NCBI GenBank assembly: GCA_027946365.1
Contig: JAPEUQ010000006.1
Coordinates: 1,736,001-1,800,000, forward strand
DNA length: 64,000 nt
From: Kalmusia sp. IMI 367209
Lineage: Eukaryota > Ascomycota > Dothideomycetes > Pleosporales > Didymosphaeriaceae
Reading direction: 5' to 3'
The notes below the pieces were generated by a model. That model worked only from the letters and a program-made list of their open reading frames with translations, did not search any database and was not told where the DNA came from. The stretch's first letter is position 1, and each line of letters begins with the position of its first letter. Both the position numbers and the translations under genes were made by a program. Positions 26,109 through 38,270 of this stretch are shown piece by piece.

Positions 26109-27175
26109 GTCGCTGAGGCTTGCAGCTTGCAGCTAGATGTATCGATAGTTGATCAAGGGACATCCCTCGCTTGGGCGAGTTGCGTGATGCAAAAACAGTG
26201 TGAGAATGCAAGAAGATCCAGTGTATAGGTGTGAGGATGTGTAAAATGTGGGCTTGTGTGTACGTTTGTCTGAGGGGATAGTCGCGGGTCTAGGTTCATC
26301 AAAAGGAATGATATAAAGTCACGTCGCTCAGCCATGTTGCAGCTCAAATGCGTGCATGCGGCGTAGCGCTGTCAAATTCTGCATCCTTAGTGGACAGCTC
26401 AAGTCAATATAAGCAGGTAATCTTGTTTTGGTAGATCTGTGTTACGTGGGCTTGAGAGTGGGGGTAGATGGATTTCAGCCTTGCATATGGCCCCCCTCCA
26501 AGACGACTCAGTGCCTTGCCGACTTGCTCTAGATTTGTGCTTACTTAGCACAGGGAGTAGGGAGAATCTGAATACTTTGTACAGGTCTGCTTTACTGTGT
26601 TAGAGTAACATGTTGCCCCAGGATACACGATACACACATGTTGTATCAAGAAACTGTAAGCTTCTAAGTGGCGTTATGTTTCGTTCATGAGTGTCCTTGG
26701 GCTGAACTGAATCTATCAGCATATAAGAAAGGTTGCAATGGCCTGGTACTGTCAAAGTGTGGAAACCGTAGCCTAGCTGCAGTCGCCCAGCCTCAGTGGA
26801 CCCATTTCAGCCCTCAATCTTGAATATATGCTTCCTTAATTAGAACATACTTGACCATTTGAGCGGTGATAAAGGAACCACAAAGGACATGACCGGCCTC
26901 GCGTTATGAAGTAGTGCGAGGCCGGATGGTGTGGAGACGCTAAGCCGGAAGTGGGGCTTAGTTAAGCCGCAACTTCCTCTTATGCTTCTTTCCCGCTCCA
27001 CCACGCAAGCTGTCTGCCTATGCCGACATGGTTGTCGCCGGCGACTATAAGATGCAAACAATGCGCTTGATCTCGGCTACTGACAACATACTAATCAATA
27101 GCCATCCGCAGTTACACACAGAACATCGCCTATTGCGACTGTACAATTATCAGTCGCTCGTCTATCGCTCCTACA
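26109..27175. other. Divergent intergenic region
   Basis: About 1.07 kb between a minus-strand membrane protein and a plus-strand gene. No recognisable ORF. Both promoters must lie here. Confidence 0.45.
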
Positions 27176-27916
27176 ATGGCTGACGACTCCCTTGCCACTA
27201 CCGCTGCATCTCCTCGGCCCAACTCGGGACCGGTTACTGAATTCTCTCGCTTGAGTATCAAAGACGGCCTCTCAGATGCCGACAAAGAAGTCATACCACG
27301 AGTACTTGCGCACGCAAAGAAGCTCATGGAGGACTTCACCTGTCGATCCTTTTTCATCTTCGAGGGCATTGAGCAGCCGGGCCACATATTCATTCTCGGG
27401 GAATGGGCATCGGTCGAGCAGCACATGAAGGAATGGATACCCTCTCCACAGAATCAAGGGCTGTTGAAGGATTTAGAGCATCTTGTCAACGTGGATTGGC
27501 TGTTCCACCTCGACATTGCGTTTGGCTCACTCCCCATTAGCCGCCAGGTGCTCGGGACTGGGCAGGAGCTGTTCGCGGAGCGTACGGATGGAGATGCTAT
27601 CAGACCGATAGTATTCAGCTGTGGGATACAGGTGATGGACACGAGCAAGCGACCGGGCTTCGAGACTACTTTTAACAAAGGGAAACCCTGTCTAGAGGCA
27701 CATACATTGGGTCATGTCAGCAGTGGATGGCGCGTCGATGCCGATGCCGGTCGCGAGGAGTTTGTTCTCTTCAGTCCCTGGAAGACCGTATCTGAGCACA
27801 TGGCTTTTGGAAAGACTTCAGACTTTCAGGAGTACGTCAAAATCCGTGAATTCATCCGTGTCGATGCTTCCGAAGTCTTCCACATGAGCATCAAGGAATT
27901 ACCTCTTGGAAAATAA
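27176..27916 (+). CDS. Protein with two ABM-like (dimeric alpha-beta barrel) halves
   Basis: Single exon, 246 residues, with a clean ATG. Two halves look alike. The first (about 20-120) has VTEFSRLSIKDG, then SFFIFEGIEQPGHIFILGEWAS and a helix to the HLVNVDWLFHLD strand. The second (about 140-240) has IVFSCGIQVMD, then SSGWRVDADAGREEFVLFSPWKT and the VFHMSIKEL strand. The pattern (beta strand, long helix, two strands ending in W-x-S/T, helix, final strand) is that of antibiotic-biosynthesis-monooxygenase/ferredoxin-like barrels, which usually dimerise; here two copies may fold as an internal dimer. No catalytic residues can be named and the family call is inference. Confidence 0.65.
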   Translation: MADDSLATTAASPRPNSGPVTEFSRLSIKDGLSDADKEVIPRVLAHAKKLMEDFTCRSFFIFEGIEQPGHIFILGEWASVEQHMKEWIPSPQNQGLLKDLEHLVNVDWLFHLDIAFGSLPISRQVLGTGQELFAERTDGDAIRPIVFSCGIQVMDTSKRPGFETTFNKGKPCLEAHTLGHVSSGWRVDADAGREEFVLFSPWKTVSEHMAFGKTSDFQEYVKIREFIRVDASEVFHMSIKELPLGK

Positions 27917-28683
27917 GCGTGTGGGAGTCAATTCAAAGGCTGTCAGCGAAGCTACTCCAAACTACATTTTATAGACGCCAACTCTCTGGCGGATCCTCGC
28001 GCTGTGGTTTTCCGGCTGTTACTTAGCCTACTGTGGAGGTCTATATTGCAGTCAATCCGTTGTTCCCTGGAATAGTATAATGCATTATCAATTCCAAGAC
28101 GCATCTGCTCAGCTGTTCGGTGTGCCAAGATGTCTCAGGTTACACAAAACCTGCAAGTACAAGCAGTGGTTTATACAAAGATTTACAGTCTGCTGGGGGG
28201 CGATTGGCCCACCCGCCGTAGCTCGACGGCGCTGATCCAATTCCGAAGGAGCCAACTGCGGGGTTCCCATCACCTTACACCGACCAAAAAACCGCCAGCC
28301 ACAAACTCTACGCTGTCCAATCTCCTCATCCCAGGCGCATGATTCGTGCTTACGCCAAACTTTTGTACGAAGATCAAGTCGAGTCATGCACATGCGCATC
28401 TCTGCTGCCAATATTAGTCTATCAGCCCTGGTCGAATTCGACGCGTTTGTTGCCCGCATTTTCAGTTAGATACTTCGAGCCTGGCGCACCGCAATAACCT
28501 CCTTGCTCAGGCCATATCTGAATCATTTCACGCAGGTACAGGTCACAGAGTGTGCTACTGTGTCGCGAAGCATTGAGGCATTGTCCTTTCGCTCTCTACC
28601 CTTTCCCCTTTCTCATTAAAACCTTTGCTACCAGCAACTCCCATCTCCTTTCACACACCTTTCTGCCCCCGAATGTCCCCAAG
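27917..28683. other. Intergenic spacer
   Basis: About 770 bases between two plus-strand genes. An open frame runs into the GNAT gene from about 28552, but it lacks an ATG before 28684 and looks like pyrimidine-rich leader. Confidence 0.45.
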
Positions 28684-29406
28684 ATGCCTCTCGTGCTCCG
28701 CCCCATCACAGAGAACGACACCCTCTCATGGACCCGCATCCGCACACTAGCCTACTACGGCCCCCTCCACGTCCTCACCCACACCAAGCCCATCTCGGAA
28801 TCATCCATCCGCCGCGTCTCCGAAGACCGCAAGCAGGAAGTCGGCAGGCCCGACGTCTGGCCCTGGAAAGTAGTCGACACCGATCTCCCGCCCGGCGTCG
28901 ACGACCCCAGGGACAACGGCGGACAGACCATCGCCATCGCCGTCTGGCGCGCGCACAATCTGCCCCGCCGGACGCAAGCATCTGACGAACTGGGGGACGG
29001 GGGCGAGGGCCTCGACTCCGGCTGGGGCAAGCAGCGCGATCCGTTCGTGCCGCCAGAGCTCCGCCTCGACTTACTCACTGCCGTCCTGGAGCCGTTGCAT
29101 GCGGCTCAGCACGACATCATGGGCGCCGAGGCGCCGTACCTCGAGCTTGATAATCTGGCTACGCATCCGGAGCACCAGCGGCGTGGTGCGGGGAGGATCT
29201 TGCTAGATTGGGGAGTGAGAAAGGCAAATGAGGAGGGATGGAGGACGTATTTGGATGCGACTCCGGCGGGACTGAAGGTCTACGAGAGGATCGGTTTTAA
29301 GCTGGTCAAGGAGGTCACCTTTGACAGAGGAAAATGGGGTGGGGAAGGAGAGGATTGGTGGGGTTGTATGGTTAAGGAGCCGGGAGCGCGCAAGGTGAAC
29401 GGATAG
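28684..29406 (+). CDS. GNAT-family N-acetyltransferase
   Basis: Single exon, 240 residues. The start is the ATG opening MPLVLRPIT; upstream codons in the same frame have no ATG. LVLRPITENDTLSWTRIRTLAYYGP is the usual opening strand and helix of the fold. The acetyl-CoA pyrophosphate-binding motif appears in YLELDNLATHPEHQRRGAG, with HQRRGAG (about 164-170) matching Q/R-x-x-G-x-G/A. LDATPAGLKVYERIGFKLV is the typical C-terminal helix-strand of small-molecule GNATs. A polar insert (about 85-120) lies between the first helices and the core. The substrate is unknown; relatives acetylate metabolites, antibiotics or peptides. Confidence 0.87.
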   Translation: MPLVLRPITENDTLSWTRIRTLAYYGPLHVLTHTKPISESSIRRVSEDRKQEVGRPDVWPWKVVDTDLPPGVDDPRDNGGQTIAIAVWRAHNLPRRTQASDELGDGGEGLDSGWGKQRDPFVPPELRLDLLTAVLEPLHAAQHDIMGAEAPYLELDNLATHPEHQRRGAGRILLDWGVRKANEEGWRTYLDATPAGLKVYERIGFKLVKEVTFDRGKWGGEGEDWWGCMVKEPGARKVNG

Positions 29407-29997
29407 TGCTGAATACACGTGAGCAGCGTAGAAGCGGCAAAGACTAGTCTGTCCGCTTTCATCAGAGATCCTTTCGACAGAATTAGAGATTCACCACAGA
29501 AAATTAGAGAAAATCGAAATGAACAATAAGAAAAATGGTATTATACTCAAAATCCTACACCAAGACGATTACAAGACAACTACAGACAACTAGCTACGGA
29601 GAAATATCCGCCATACATCGAACAACACCAACAGCCGACGCCTTATCAGAACACACAAGCACACAGCTCAGTTCTCCCGTCTCCCAGCCGGCACGAGGCC
29701 TTTCCTAGATCTTCCCCCGCTTTTGGCCACACCGAAGACCCGCTCCGACGCAACGGCTTCTCAAGCCCTTTAATGAGACGCGTGCGGGCGACGTTGCAAG
29801 ATCCTCTTGGATCAAGCAAGTAGATAAATGTGTATAAGGAATATGCAACATGTCGTAAACGAAAGTGCGAACATAAGTTAAGATAAGGTACAAGACCGTC
29901 AACTCCAATATATAGCGCCGAAGTAATGGTGGGGCATCATAGAAAAGGTATACTATTGCAACACAAGAAGACAACAGAAGAAATGGGCTGGCGGGTT
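29407..29997. other. Convergent intergenic region
   Basis: About 590 bases between the 3' ends of the GNAT gene (+) and the DENN gene (-). A/T-rich toward both genes, fitting two 3' untranslated regions. No gene supported. Confidence 0.45.
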
Positions 29998-32860
29998 CTA
30001 TGCGACATGCCTGGCGCTAGGGCTCTGTCGTGCAAGTGGCGTCGCGTACTTGGAGATGGGCATCTCGGCGTGGATGTCTGCGTCGAGCTGTTCGTCGTCC
30101 TGTTCGACGATGCGGGTAGGGACATCGGGGACGTCATCGTGTAGCCTGTGCTGCAAGCTGTGTCTGTCAGGCGTGGTGGACGCGCTTGCCATCGACATGG
30201 ATGTGCTCGAACGGTGCGTTAGGTCGGGCGTGGGCGGGATGCTCGAGTGACGCCCGGGTCGCAGCATGCTGTCGTCGTCGCCATACTCGCTGCCCTGCGT
30301 AGAAACAGCTGCGGATGTTCTCCGCTCGCTGCGAGCATCATCATCTGTGTCGGCTTGCTGAGCAAGCTGAAGACCCTCAACGGCCGCAGCGCACTGCTCC
30401 GAAATGTTTCGGATGATGTACGCAATGGCATCGGTCTTGTCACGCAAGTGGCGGTCGGCGACGTCGATCATTGAGGAGCTAGAGTACCGCTTGGAATTGC
30501 GGTTGACTGGAGAATGGAGTAAGCGTTGCTCCATGTCTGGTGAGACGTCCTCACCATCGAGATGCTTACCGTCGGTAACGGTGCTTGCTCTCGAGTCAAC
30601 GTTGCGATCCGCCTTGCGAATGAAATCGGAGTTGTCCCTAGCAGAAGGCTCGGATTCCTCAGCTAACTCATCTTCGGGCTCTTCCGGAACGTCTTCAAAG
30701 CCCTCCTCCATGAAATTGGCTATGCCAGAATCTGGAGAGCTCAACGACTTGACAATGTGCTCCATGTGATGAGTCTGACCGTCGATGAGGGCGCGGAGGT
30801 GGAGAACAACGCGCTGAGCTTCATCACGCTGACGCATGATGGCCTGGTTAGTGTGCTGCAGCGAAGAGAGCTCCTTCTTGTTCCTCATGCGTTCGCGCTC
30901 CAATTCCTCGGCAATTTCTTGCTGGAGGACGAGGGCCTCAAGAGCGTCGTCACGTTGCTTCTCAGTTCCAGAAAGACGGACAGTGAGACGAGCAGCGTCG
31001 TCCTTCTGTTGGTCAATGAGGGAACTGAGACGACGATTTTCACGCTTGTGGTTCTCAATCTTGACTTTGAGGTCCTGAGTTTCCTTGGTGAGCTGCTCAG
31101 CAAAGGCCTGGAATTTGAGGAATTGCTGTTTCCAGCTCTCAAGCTCCTCGACTAGGAAGTTGTTCCTCTTGGTGACCTTGCCAAGCTCGGTGTCCATGCG
31201 ACCCTTCAGGTTAATGAAATCTTGCCAAGCCTCCTGTGCGTCACGAGAGTACTGGTTGCGCTCGCGTACAATCTCGTTTAAATGGCGCATGGACACCTTT
31301 GTCATCAAAGGCTTCTTCACGGATCCGCCGAAGATAGCCTTCATTCCGGTGTTACGTCCCTGTGATACAATGTTAGTCCCAGATACGAACCTAGTGTGTG
31401 AAGCTGAAAACATACCAGTTTCTCACACACGTGGTCCATGACCGTCATGACGGAATCTTGGTTCCACCATTCCGGATCCTGGATACTTTCGACTTCACCG
31501 CGCATCACAATGATCTGACCAGCTGGGATAAGTTTGCCACCCCCGTACGCGGATCGTAGATGCTGTGGAACCCCAGTAGGCGCAACCTCACCATTGAGGG
31601 CTTGTGTGAGACGGGTGATCATCTTGGTTCGCTGTCCAGCGGTGAGAGCTGTTGGTGGGCTGGAGGTCAAGACGAAGTTTCGGTCCAGGTCCACAACCAA
31701 GGCATCTGTTGGGGCAGTGAACAGAGAACGGCACTCGGACGTTACACCAAGTATATATGGACCTGGCTCTTGGACGAGGTCCTTGATGTGACGTGCATGG
31801 ACAACGGGTACGTACAGACCGCTCCATTCGTACACCCTCACGCAGAATCGCACCGTTTCAGCCGCAACGGTAAGCATTGCAGGATAGTGGCTGGTGAAGA
31901 TGATGCGGCGCGTCGGTGAAACAGCGGCTTCCATTACACCAACAATGTTAGGAATAGAAAGACACGTAAACAGCGGCCACATGGCAAAATTTTGGAAACC
32001 GGTTGGAGAGGAGGGGAATTGGTAGCACAAGGCGTAATCCTTCATGTCGATTCGTACCAAATCGTTCAAGCGAGGAGCGGGGAAGCTCAGAATACGCGAG
32101 ACCTCTTCGGCGTGGAACAGATTAGTGGCCTTGTTCCAGTGGATCCACATGCCACGAAGATAATCCCCGAGCAGATTGTACAAGGGGTACCGAGAAAGGA
32201 AGCTCAGACAGTACGGGATCCAGTATGTCTCATCGGGGTTGTCGAAGAAGTCGGGCTCAATCCGCTTTCGCAGGTCGCGGATTGTCTCAGCCCTCTTCTC
32301 ATCGGCGCGCGACCAGACGCGCAGGGCGATGCCGTAGAGGGTGTGTGAGGAATCTTGCTGGAGGACAAATGAGTGATGGACGCAGTGTGGCTGGCTTCTT
32401 CCGGTGCAAATCTCCACATCATGAGGGAAGCAAGCCTGTGCATGTTAGTCACACTGACGCTCGTCCGTTGGGGAAAAAGCAAACCTACCCGCATCGCCGC
32501 ATGAAGGGACCTCGCAATATCGTTGTCTTGCTCGAGCCTCGGGCTGCTTCCCAGAATCTCTGGAAGCCAAAAGGTACCGACTGCACCCTTCATGTGTCCG
32601 ATCTTGCCCTGGCTAGGTGCCGGGGCCTTGACCCATTGCGACGGTTCCCTTCCAACACCGCATACCATATACGCGTGGGTCAATGTCTTGGGAGTCTTTG
32701 CACCTGGTCGTACGTTCAACGTCGAAGGAAGAGGCTGGGTGATTCTCGAGTGGAGTGACGAAGTACGGCTGGGGATGATCAGACTGTGGTCCCCATGGTC
32801 CCTAGTTGGAGGGCGGTCGCGGTCGCTCGTCCGTGGACGGAGGCTCAGAGAAGGTGCCAT
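29998..32860 (-). CDS. DENN-domain protein (probable Rab GEF) with long coiled coil
   Basis: Three exons: 32860-32489, 32435-31416, 31359-29998. Total 2,754 nt, 917 residues, all junctions in phase 0. The N-terminus is Arg/Ser/Pro-rich and runs into an uDENN-like part (KTLTHAYMVCGVGREPSQWV). The central DENN region has SFVLQQDSSHTLYGIALRVW, ETYWIPYCLSFLSRYPLYN, RRIIFTSHYPAMLTVAAETVRF and YILGVTSECRSLF, then VVDLDRNFVL. From about residue 500 a long heptad-rich coiled coil (ERNQYSRDAQEAWQDFINLK onward) runs to about 690, followed by an acidic stretch (EEGFEDVPEEPEDELAEESE) and a low-complexity Ser/Asp/Arg tail. DENN domains activate Rab GTPases; the coiled coil suggests dimerisation or a tether. 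The Rab partner is unknown. Confidence 0.85.
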
Positions 32861-35086
32861 TGCGGAAGTGGTGCAGTCTATGCTATCGAATTGGCCGTGC
32901 GAGGAGTTGATTGGTGTGTATTGGTGTATATCCGGTACACCCAGGGGATAGGAGAGCTACTATAGCGACGAGGACATTCGAAGAAGCACAGAAAGAACGG
33001 CAGGTGCAGTTGTCAGAAGCACACAAGCACAAGAGGTACTGTCAGGACTGTCAGCCAGGAGCTCCGAGGTGACCCTGCTGCGATTTGCAGTGAGCAGTGC
33101 TGCAGCAAGGGAAAGTGGAATTATCGCAGCGGGCTGGCGTCTTTTGGGGAGATGCCGCAGCAGCGAGTCGACAAGGGCCAGCTCGGGCTAGAGCTATGGG
33201 GAGGGACCCGAAAGTGGCGCTATCTAGGGTGGGCTTCACAAGTCTCGGTTGCACAGGGAAATGAACGTCTTCCCTGCCAATCCGCGCGCGAGCAGGGTCC
33301 TGGGCCTGGCGCAAAGCTCGCGCACGGCGCATTCAGGGGCGTCGACGCCGCCAGGAACCTGTGTGCAGTGCGTGGGACAAACTTTATGCCCCGTATGTCT
33401 GTGTGAATAACGGCTGTTCACAGCGCGGGCGGCCGTCGTGGGAAACCGCCTGCACGGCAGCAGGCTCAAGAGACGAGACCACGCCGCACAGCAGACGTAC
33501 GTGATGCCGTCCCTGTGCAGCGCCTGCAGCGCCGCCGCATACCTGGCTTCACGACGCGTGTGACGGGCGATGCTAGTCGTGATGTATTGCGCTGCCGTTG
33601 TTGGAGCTACGTCCGTCCTCCCCAGCGGAGGCGGCGAGTCGTGCAACAAGCGCAGCCGCAAATCAGTTTTGCTGGCGCGAACCTTCGTCCGGAGACTGCG
33701 CTGGCGGGACCGTGATAGCAGCGCTGCCCATGCTGCGACGTCTTTTGGGATGGTTCTGATTCAGCGACGCGAGGTGCACCTTGTGCATGGCTGCCGGCCG
33801 ACCATCTGCAGTGTGAATCTTCTGCATGCACGCGCGATTTCCCACACATTGGAAGACCTTCCCCGAAGGGATCCGCTTGAGGCCCGACACTCCTGAATAT
33901 CACTGGCCGCTTCTGATTGCGCGGCCCCGGCAATGCTGATCAATACTCATGGCCTTCACGGCACGTTTGATCCTTTGTACGCTTTTGTCGACGGCCACAG
34001 AATCCATTCGTGGAGGGAGCGCGAGGTGGGGCGTGTCGCATCCCTTTCTCTCAATTGCCTCAGCCGTGGTTCTTCATTTCATGCCGTTTCTCCATGGCCT
34101 AGTACGTAAGTGGAGCTGGCGGCTTCCATCGAAGCTCTGCGGAAGCTGTGTGAGCGACCAAAGTGAAACGCCCAGCCTGCGATCAACCAGATACGCGTAG
34201 CGTACGCTAACGATAGGCTTTCCAATGTCACCGGCGCTCGTCTATTGTCTGCGATAGCCGCATCTTCGCAATCCAATCGTGTCTTTTTGTTGTAGGTAAA
34301 TTTAAAACAGAATGTCGCCCCAGCGTTGGTGTATCGAAGAGACTTTGCGAGCACGTCTCCGCTTCGCGCCCCTCAGCGACGCCTCCAGATTGATCATCGC
34401 CTGGATATCCCGGGTTCATGCCTGTGCGGCGGCGCCGCTCGTTGGGAGCTCCCGGGCACCGGCGAAGATGGTGTATTTTGGCATCTGTCAAAACGTGTGC
34501 TTCTAAGCGTCTACTAATGCTGGTGTATCGAGCGGTATGCGTATGCAGATCATCCCTTCCCACACTAAAATAATACTGTCGGTGGTTCGAAGAGCCATGG
34601 TTCGTATCGTGGCACTCGAGTGGCTGCAGCGTGGCGAATTCAACGCTTGATGCATACACTCTTCGATACTCATCTTGATGTGTCAGCTGCAGTGTTAACA
34701 AGAGTTTGATAGCTTAATCCATCGTGTCGTACGGCGAGGACAGTGGTCCGGTCAGTCGCCCGCAGATAGCTTCGGTGGTGTGTGGGATGAATGGTCGTGA
34801 GTTCTTTGCAGTCCGCCAACCACGGCCCCATCGCAACTTACATTTTGTACGCCAAGCCATTCCTCTACCTTCACCACACCTATCAGCCCGCGGCCAGTCG
34901 TCAGCACCCCTACTACTACACACACTACTGCCGGCTATCGCAGCCAACCTTTAGGAAACATCTTTCGCGCATTGCCGGCAGCCATCCGGGCCGCATCCTC
35001 ACCTCGAATTTCCCGAAAAGTCTGCAGCAGTCAAGAAGACTACTGCACACACCGCTTTGATTGCGCAATCTCCACCTCTCACAGAC
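32861..35086. other. Divergent intergenic region, GC-rich left half
   Basis: About 2.2 kb between the starts of the DENN gene (-) and BCD1 (+). The part at 33050-33900 is GC-rich and open in several frames at once, which reflects composition rather than coding. I see no family motif. Confidence 0.4.
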
Positions 35087-36462
35087 ATGGCTGATGACGC
35101 CCTCTTGAGTGATCTCTGCAGCATCTGGTAGGTACGCCATTGCAGGTCCCAGTTCCTCAAAGCTCTTCTTGGGGTTGTGGTTGGTAACCATCACATCTAT
35201 TCTCAGCATTACCTGCATGACCTCATAATTTACTCTGAAACAAAAGTACACTACTTACCAAGAACACCAGTAACACTGCCAAGTTCAAGTACCGCTGCCC
35301 AGGTTGCTCAGCGCGGACTTGCTCGCTGCCATGTTACAAGCGGCATCAGCAATGGGCACAGTGCAACGGGAAGCGTGATCCCACCAAATACGTCAAGAAG
35401 TCGCAACTTTCAACGCCTTCAGGCATCGACCACGATTACAACTTCTTGACGAGCATCGAACGTAGCTTGGAAAGAGCGGAAAGGCAAGTAGAAGATCGTG
35501 GTCTCGGAAGCCTTTCGGGTCCCCGCCGCGATGCTCAGATACGCCAGCCCGCCGATCAGCACTACGCCGCTGCTGGCGTAACGGTTGTTCGGGCGCCTAA
35601 GGGCCTGAGTAGGCAGAAAGAGAATAAAACCCACCGTAGTAAAAAGTAAGTCTATCGCCGACTCCATAGCTATGCCGAGCTAAGTCTACCTAGGGGGTAT
35701 ATAGTATGGACAGTTGAATGGATACACCAAGATACGACCCGTGTCCTTACTGAAAGCTCTTCAGCAGTACCTATCCTTCAAACTCAACCTTTCAAACAAT
35801 CCGCGAAAGCCACCAAGAAAAGAAAGCGAGACATAGACCAAGCCACTTCTACAACTGAGTCAGTTAATCAAGATGTTTCGCCTTCTATCCAAGTCCAAGA
35901 CGGAATCTCCCGAGTCAAAGAAGAGGATGCGCAGTCAGAGCTTCCGCCTGGCGGAACTGGACCAGAGCAAGTCAGCCTCGATATCAGCACTGGAGACGGA
36001 ACCACAGACCATGCAACCGCGACAGAAGGCGGTGAGGTCAAGATTGCAGACGATCATCACGGGGGCCTTTGCAGCCATGGCTCAGAGTCCGAATCCGTTT
36101 CTCCTAAGTACTCTTTCTACCTCCTAAAGCCTAGGACGAGCTCTCATTGCCACGTGCTCATTCCGCTTGAACCTACAGCCCCACTTGCCGACTGCCTCCG
36201 TGGACGCACTGTCCTCGAGTTTCCTACCATATACGTTTTCCCTATCACCGTCTCTCCGCCACCAGAGCAATTCATGTTGGAAGCACAGTACCTCCAGCAA
36301 GAAGGCGAGGAGCAGCAAGAGTTCGAGGACATCATCAAGAACGTCAGCCCGCAGACCTTACGCGCACTGAACGAGCAGCACAGCAATGATAACGCAGACG
36401 ATGATATCAACAGCGATAGAATATTGGATGTTTTGAAGCAAGATATTGGGGCGGGTTTATGA
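35087..36462 (+). CDS. BCD1: Box C/D snoRNA assembly factor BCD1 (HIT zinc finger)
   Basis: Three exons: 35087-35127, 35271-35645, 35694-36462. Total 1,185 nt, 394 residues. Splicing exon 1 to 2 creates the zf-HIT domain: LCSICNTAKFKYRCPGCSAR, then TCSLPCYKRHQQWAQCNG, with paired Cys/His ligands at residues 11-46. The next conserved piece, DYNFLTSIERSLERAERQ, fits the family. At the second junction the acceptor before GGGGTAT yields KGYIVWTVEWIH, the Bcd1 hallmark; the later TAG acceptor would break the frame. The C-terminal part carries YSFYLLKPRTSSHCHVLIPL and LEFPTIYVFP, then an acidic tail. Bcd1 stabilises box C/D snoRNAs and helps load Nop58 during snoRNP assembly, supplying guides for rRNA methylation. 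Confidence 0.93.
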
Positions 36463-38270
36463 GTAAGTATATCGAATAAATTGCCTAATCGAGTTACTAT
36501 CGTAGCCTCCCCTGTTGCGCTACGCACACTGGGTGCAACTTTCGGGTTCCTGCATGCCATCGAAAGTATAAAGCGCGTCATATACCCAGGGATTGTTCCA
36601 CGCCTTCGTAACCACAAGTCGTGCAATCGTCGACGGTCCCTGCGCGAAACCCCACGTTGCGTTGCTTGGAACGTTTGTTTTGCGCATACCTCGGAACTGT
36701 TTTAATAGTACATTCAGCACTCCTAATAGCACATCGCGCATCATTCTCCGTTTTCCTACCTTCTTTTCTCGGTTTCTTATTACCTCTCGTATCCTGGGTA
36801 GGTTCCAGTCGCCGAGTCCAGGAAAGGTGGCGTGCGTCACGCTCAACGTTTCATATTCCTCCCCAGCTCATGCACGACCGTTGCGCCCATCACCCCTCAC
36901 CATCGCCCATCACACTACCCCTCTCCACATTGCGGCTGCTTCCCCGCCTGCCATCATCCTAGCTCACACATGCCCAACACTTCATCACACAAGGTCATCC
37001 TATCTCCAACGATGCCCCTCGGGCATGTACGCTTTCGTGATGCCGTGGCAACATTTTAATATGACGAAGCAGGGACACCCTTTCCTCGGCGCGGGTACGC
37101 AACAAAAAGCACGGTGCACACGCGATAGAAGCGTCATCTCTTCGCAATTGCGGTCTCCACTAGCATCTCCAATCACTTGTAGGAGGAAGGGCCATGTCAT
37201 CTCCTAAGCTTCATCGGCGAAGCGTTCCGTGCCGCTCGTTGGATGCATTCTTGCGGGGCGGGGACTCCATGGTCAAGGTCTAGGCTTCGGAGGACGACGT
37301 GTGCTGATAGAGAGGTGGAGATGTGATGATTTCTCTACGTTATGAACATGGGGAGAGATATGCTCAGGTTGTTAAAGCAACGGTGAAAAGACTTGGATGT
37401 GTTTCATTCGCCCCCTGTTCGAAATAGAGACACAAAGCCCCAGAGTGCAGATGATTGGCATCCGAACTACAAGTTTCAGAGGCTACGCAGTCGAGGCGAA
37501 TCGCTCGCAATCTAATGGAAATCGGACTTCGCGTAAACCGAATACAACGTGAGATAGTGATTGAAAGAGAAACGCGCGCATGCAGAAGCCAACAAGTTCG
37601 TCCAATACCGCCCCAAAACCTTGTCGAGCCCACAAGGCTCCCCATCACGTCTTTCCCGTGCATCATCGTACGATCCCGCGCTCCTCCCCATCCCAACGTA
37701 CCGGTCCATCCAATACCCACCGAAACATGCGCTGCCCCAGTCACACGCCGCTAACTCGCGCCTCGTCGGCCGCCGAGCCTGCGCCGTGCAGCTTTCGACG
37801 CTTCTCCCACCTGTCTAGCTGGTGTCGAGTCTATCTCCGCACTCTCGATACGCGAGTCGCGGCCATCGTGTTAGGCGTCGATCGAGCTCCTCGTGGTGTC
37901 CTGGGTCGTGCGAGTCAGGGCGCTGGCTGGGAGGGCCTGGGTTGGTGATGATGCCGACGCGGCTTGCGGCAGAGGTTGCCGGTGTGCGGCACGGTGACTT
38001 TGGTGTGAGGAGGGATGGGCAATGTGGGATAGAGTCTTGTGGTGGAGTTGTGGGCTTGGTTGTGGGATGTCGCTGGCGGCGGTGAGGTGAGAATCGGATA
38101 TTGTGATATTTTTGTCGTTGTGAGTACGGAAATGATGCCTTTGTTTGCCCTCGGTGACTTCTGAAATGCAAGAGTTTTCTTGCGAGTTGGGATGATCCAC
38201 GTTGTTGACAGAGTCACCTGTTGTTTGGCAAGTGTCAAACGATATCCATCGCGGATACAGAGCAGTTAGG
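36463..38270. other. Gene-free interval, open in several frames
   Basis: Downstream of BCD1. Frames such as 36593-37207 (+) and 36520-36846 (-) overlap one another, lack family motifs and show the C-rich composition seen in other spacers. I support no gene here. Confidence 0.35.

Noticed and set aside
30050..31155. Plus-strand frames within 30.0-31.2 kb
   Set aside because: Shadows of the coiled-coil exon of the DENN gene.
36520..36846. Minus-strand frame with KVGKRRMMRDVLLG..AWNNPWVYDALYTFDG
   Set aside because: Looks protein-like but overlaps an open plus-strand frame, has no ATG at its start and matches no family I know.
36593..37207. 204-codon plus-strand frame
   Set aside because: Low-complexity Ser/Pro/His/Thr composition from C-rich DNA; no motif.
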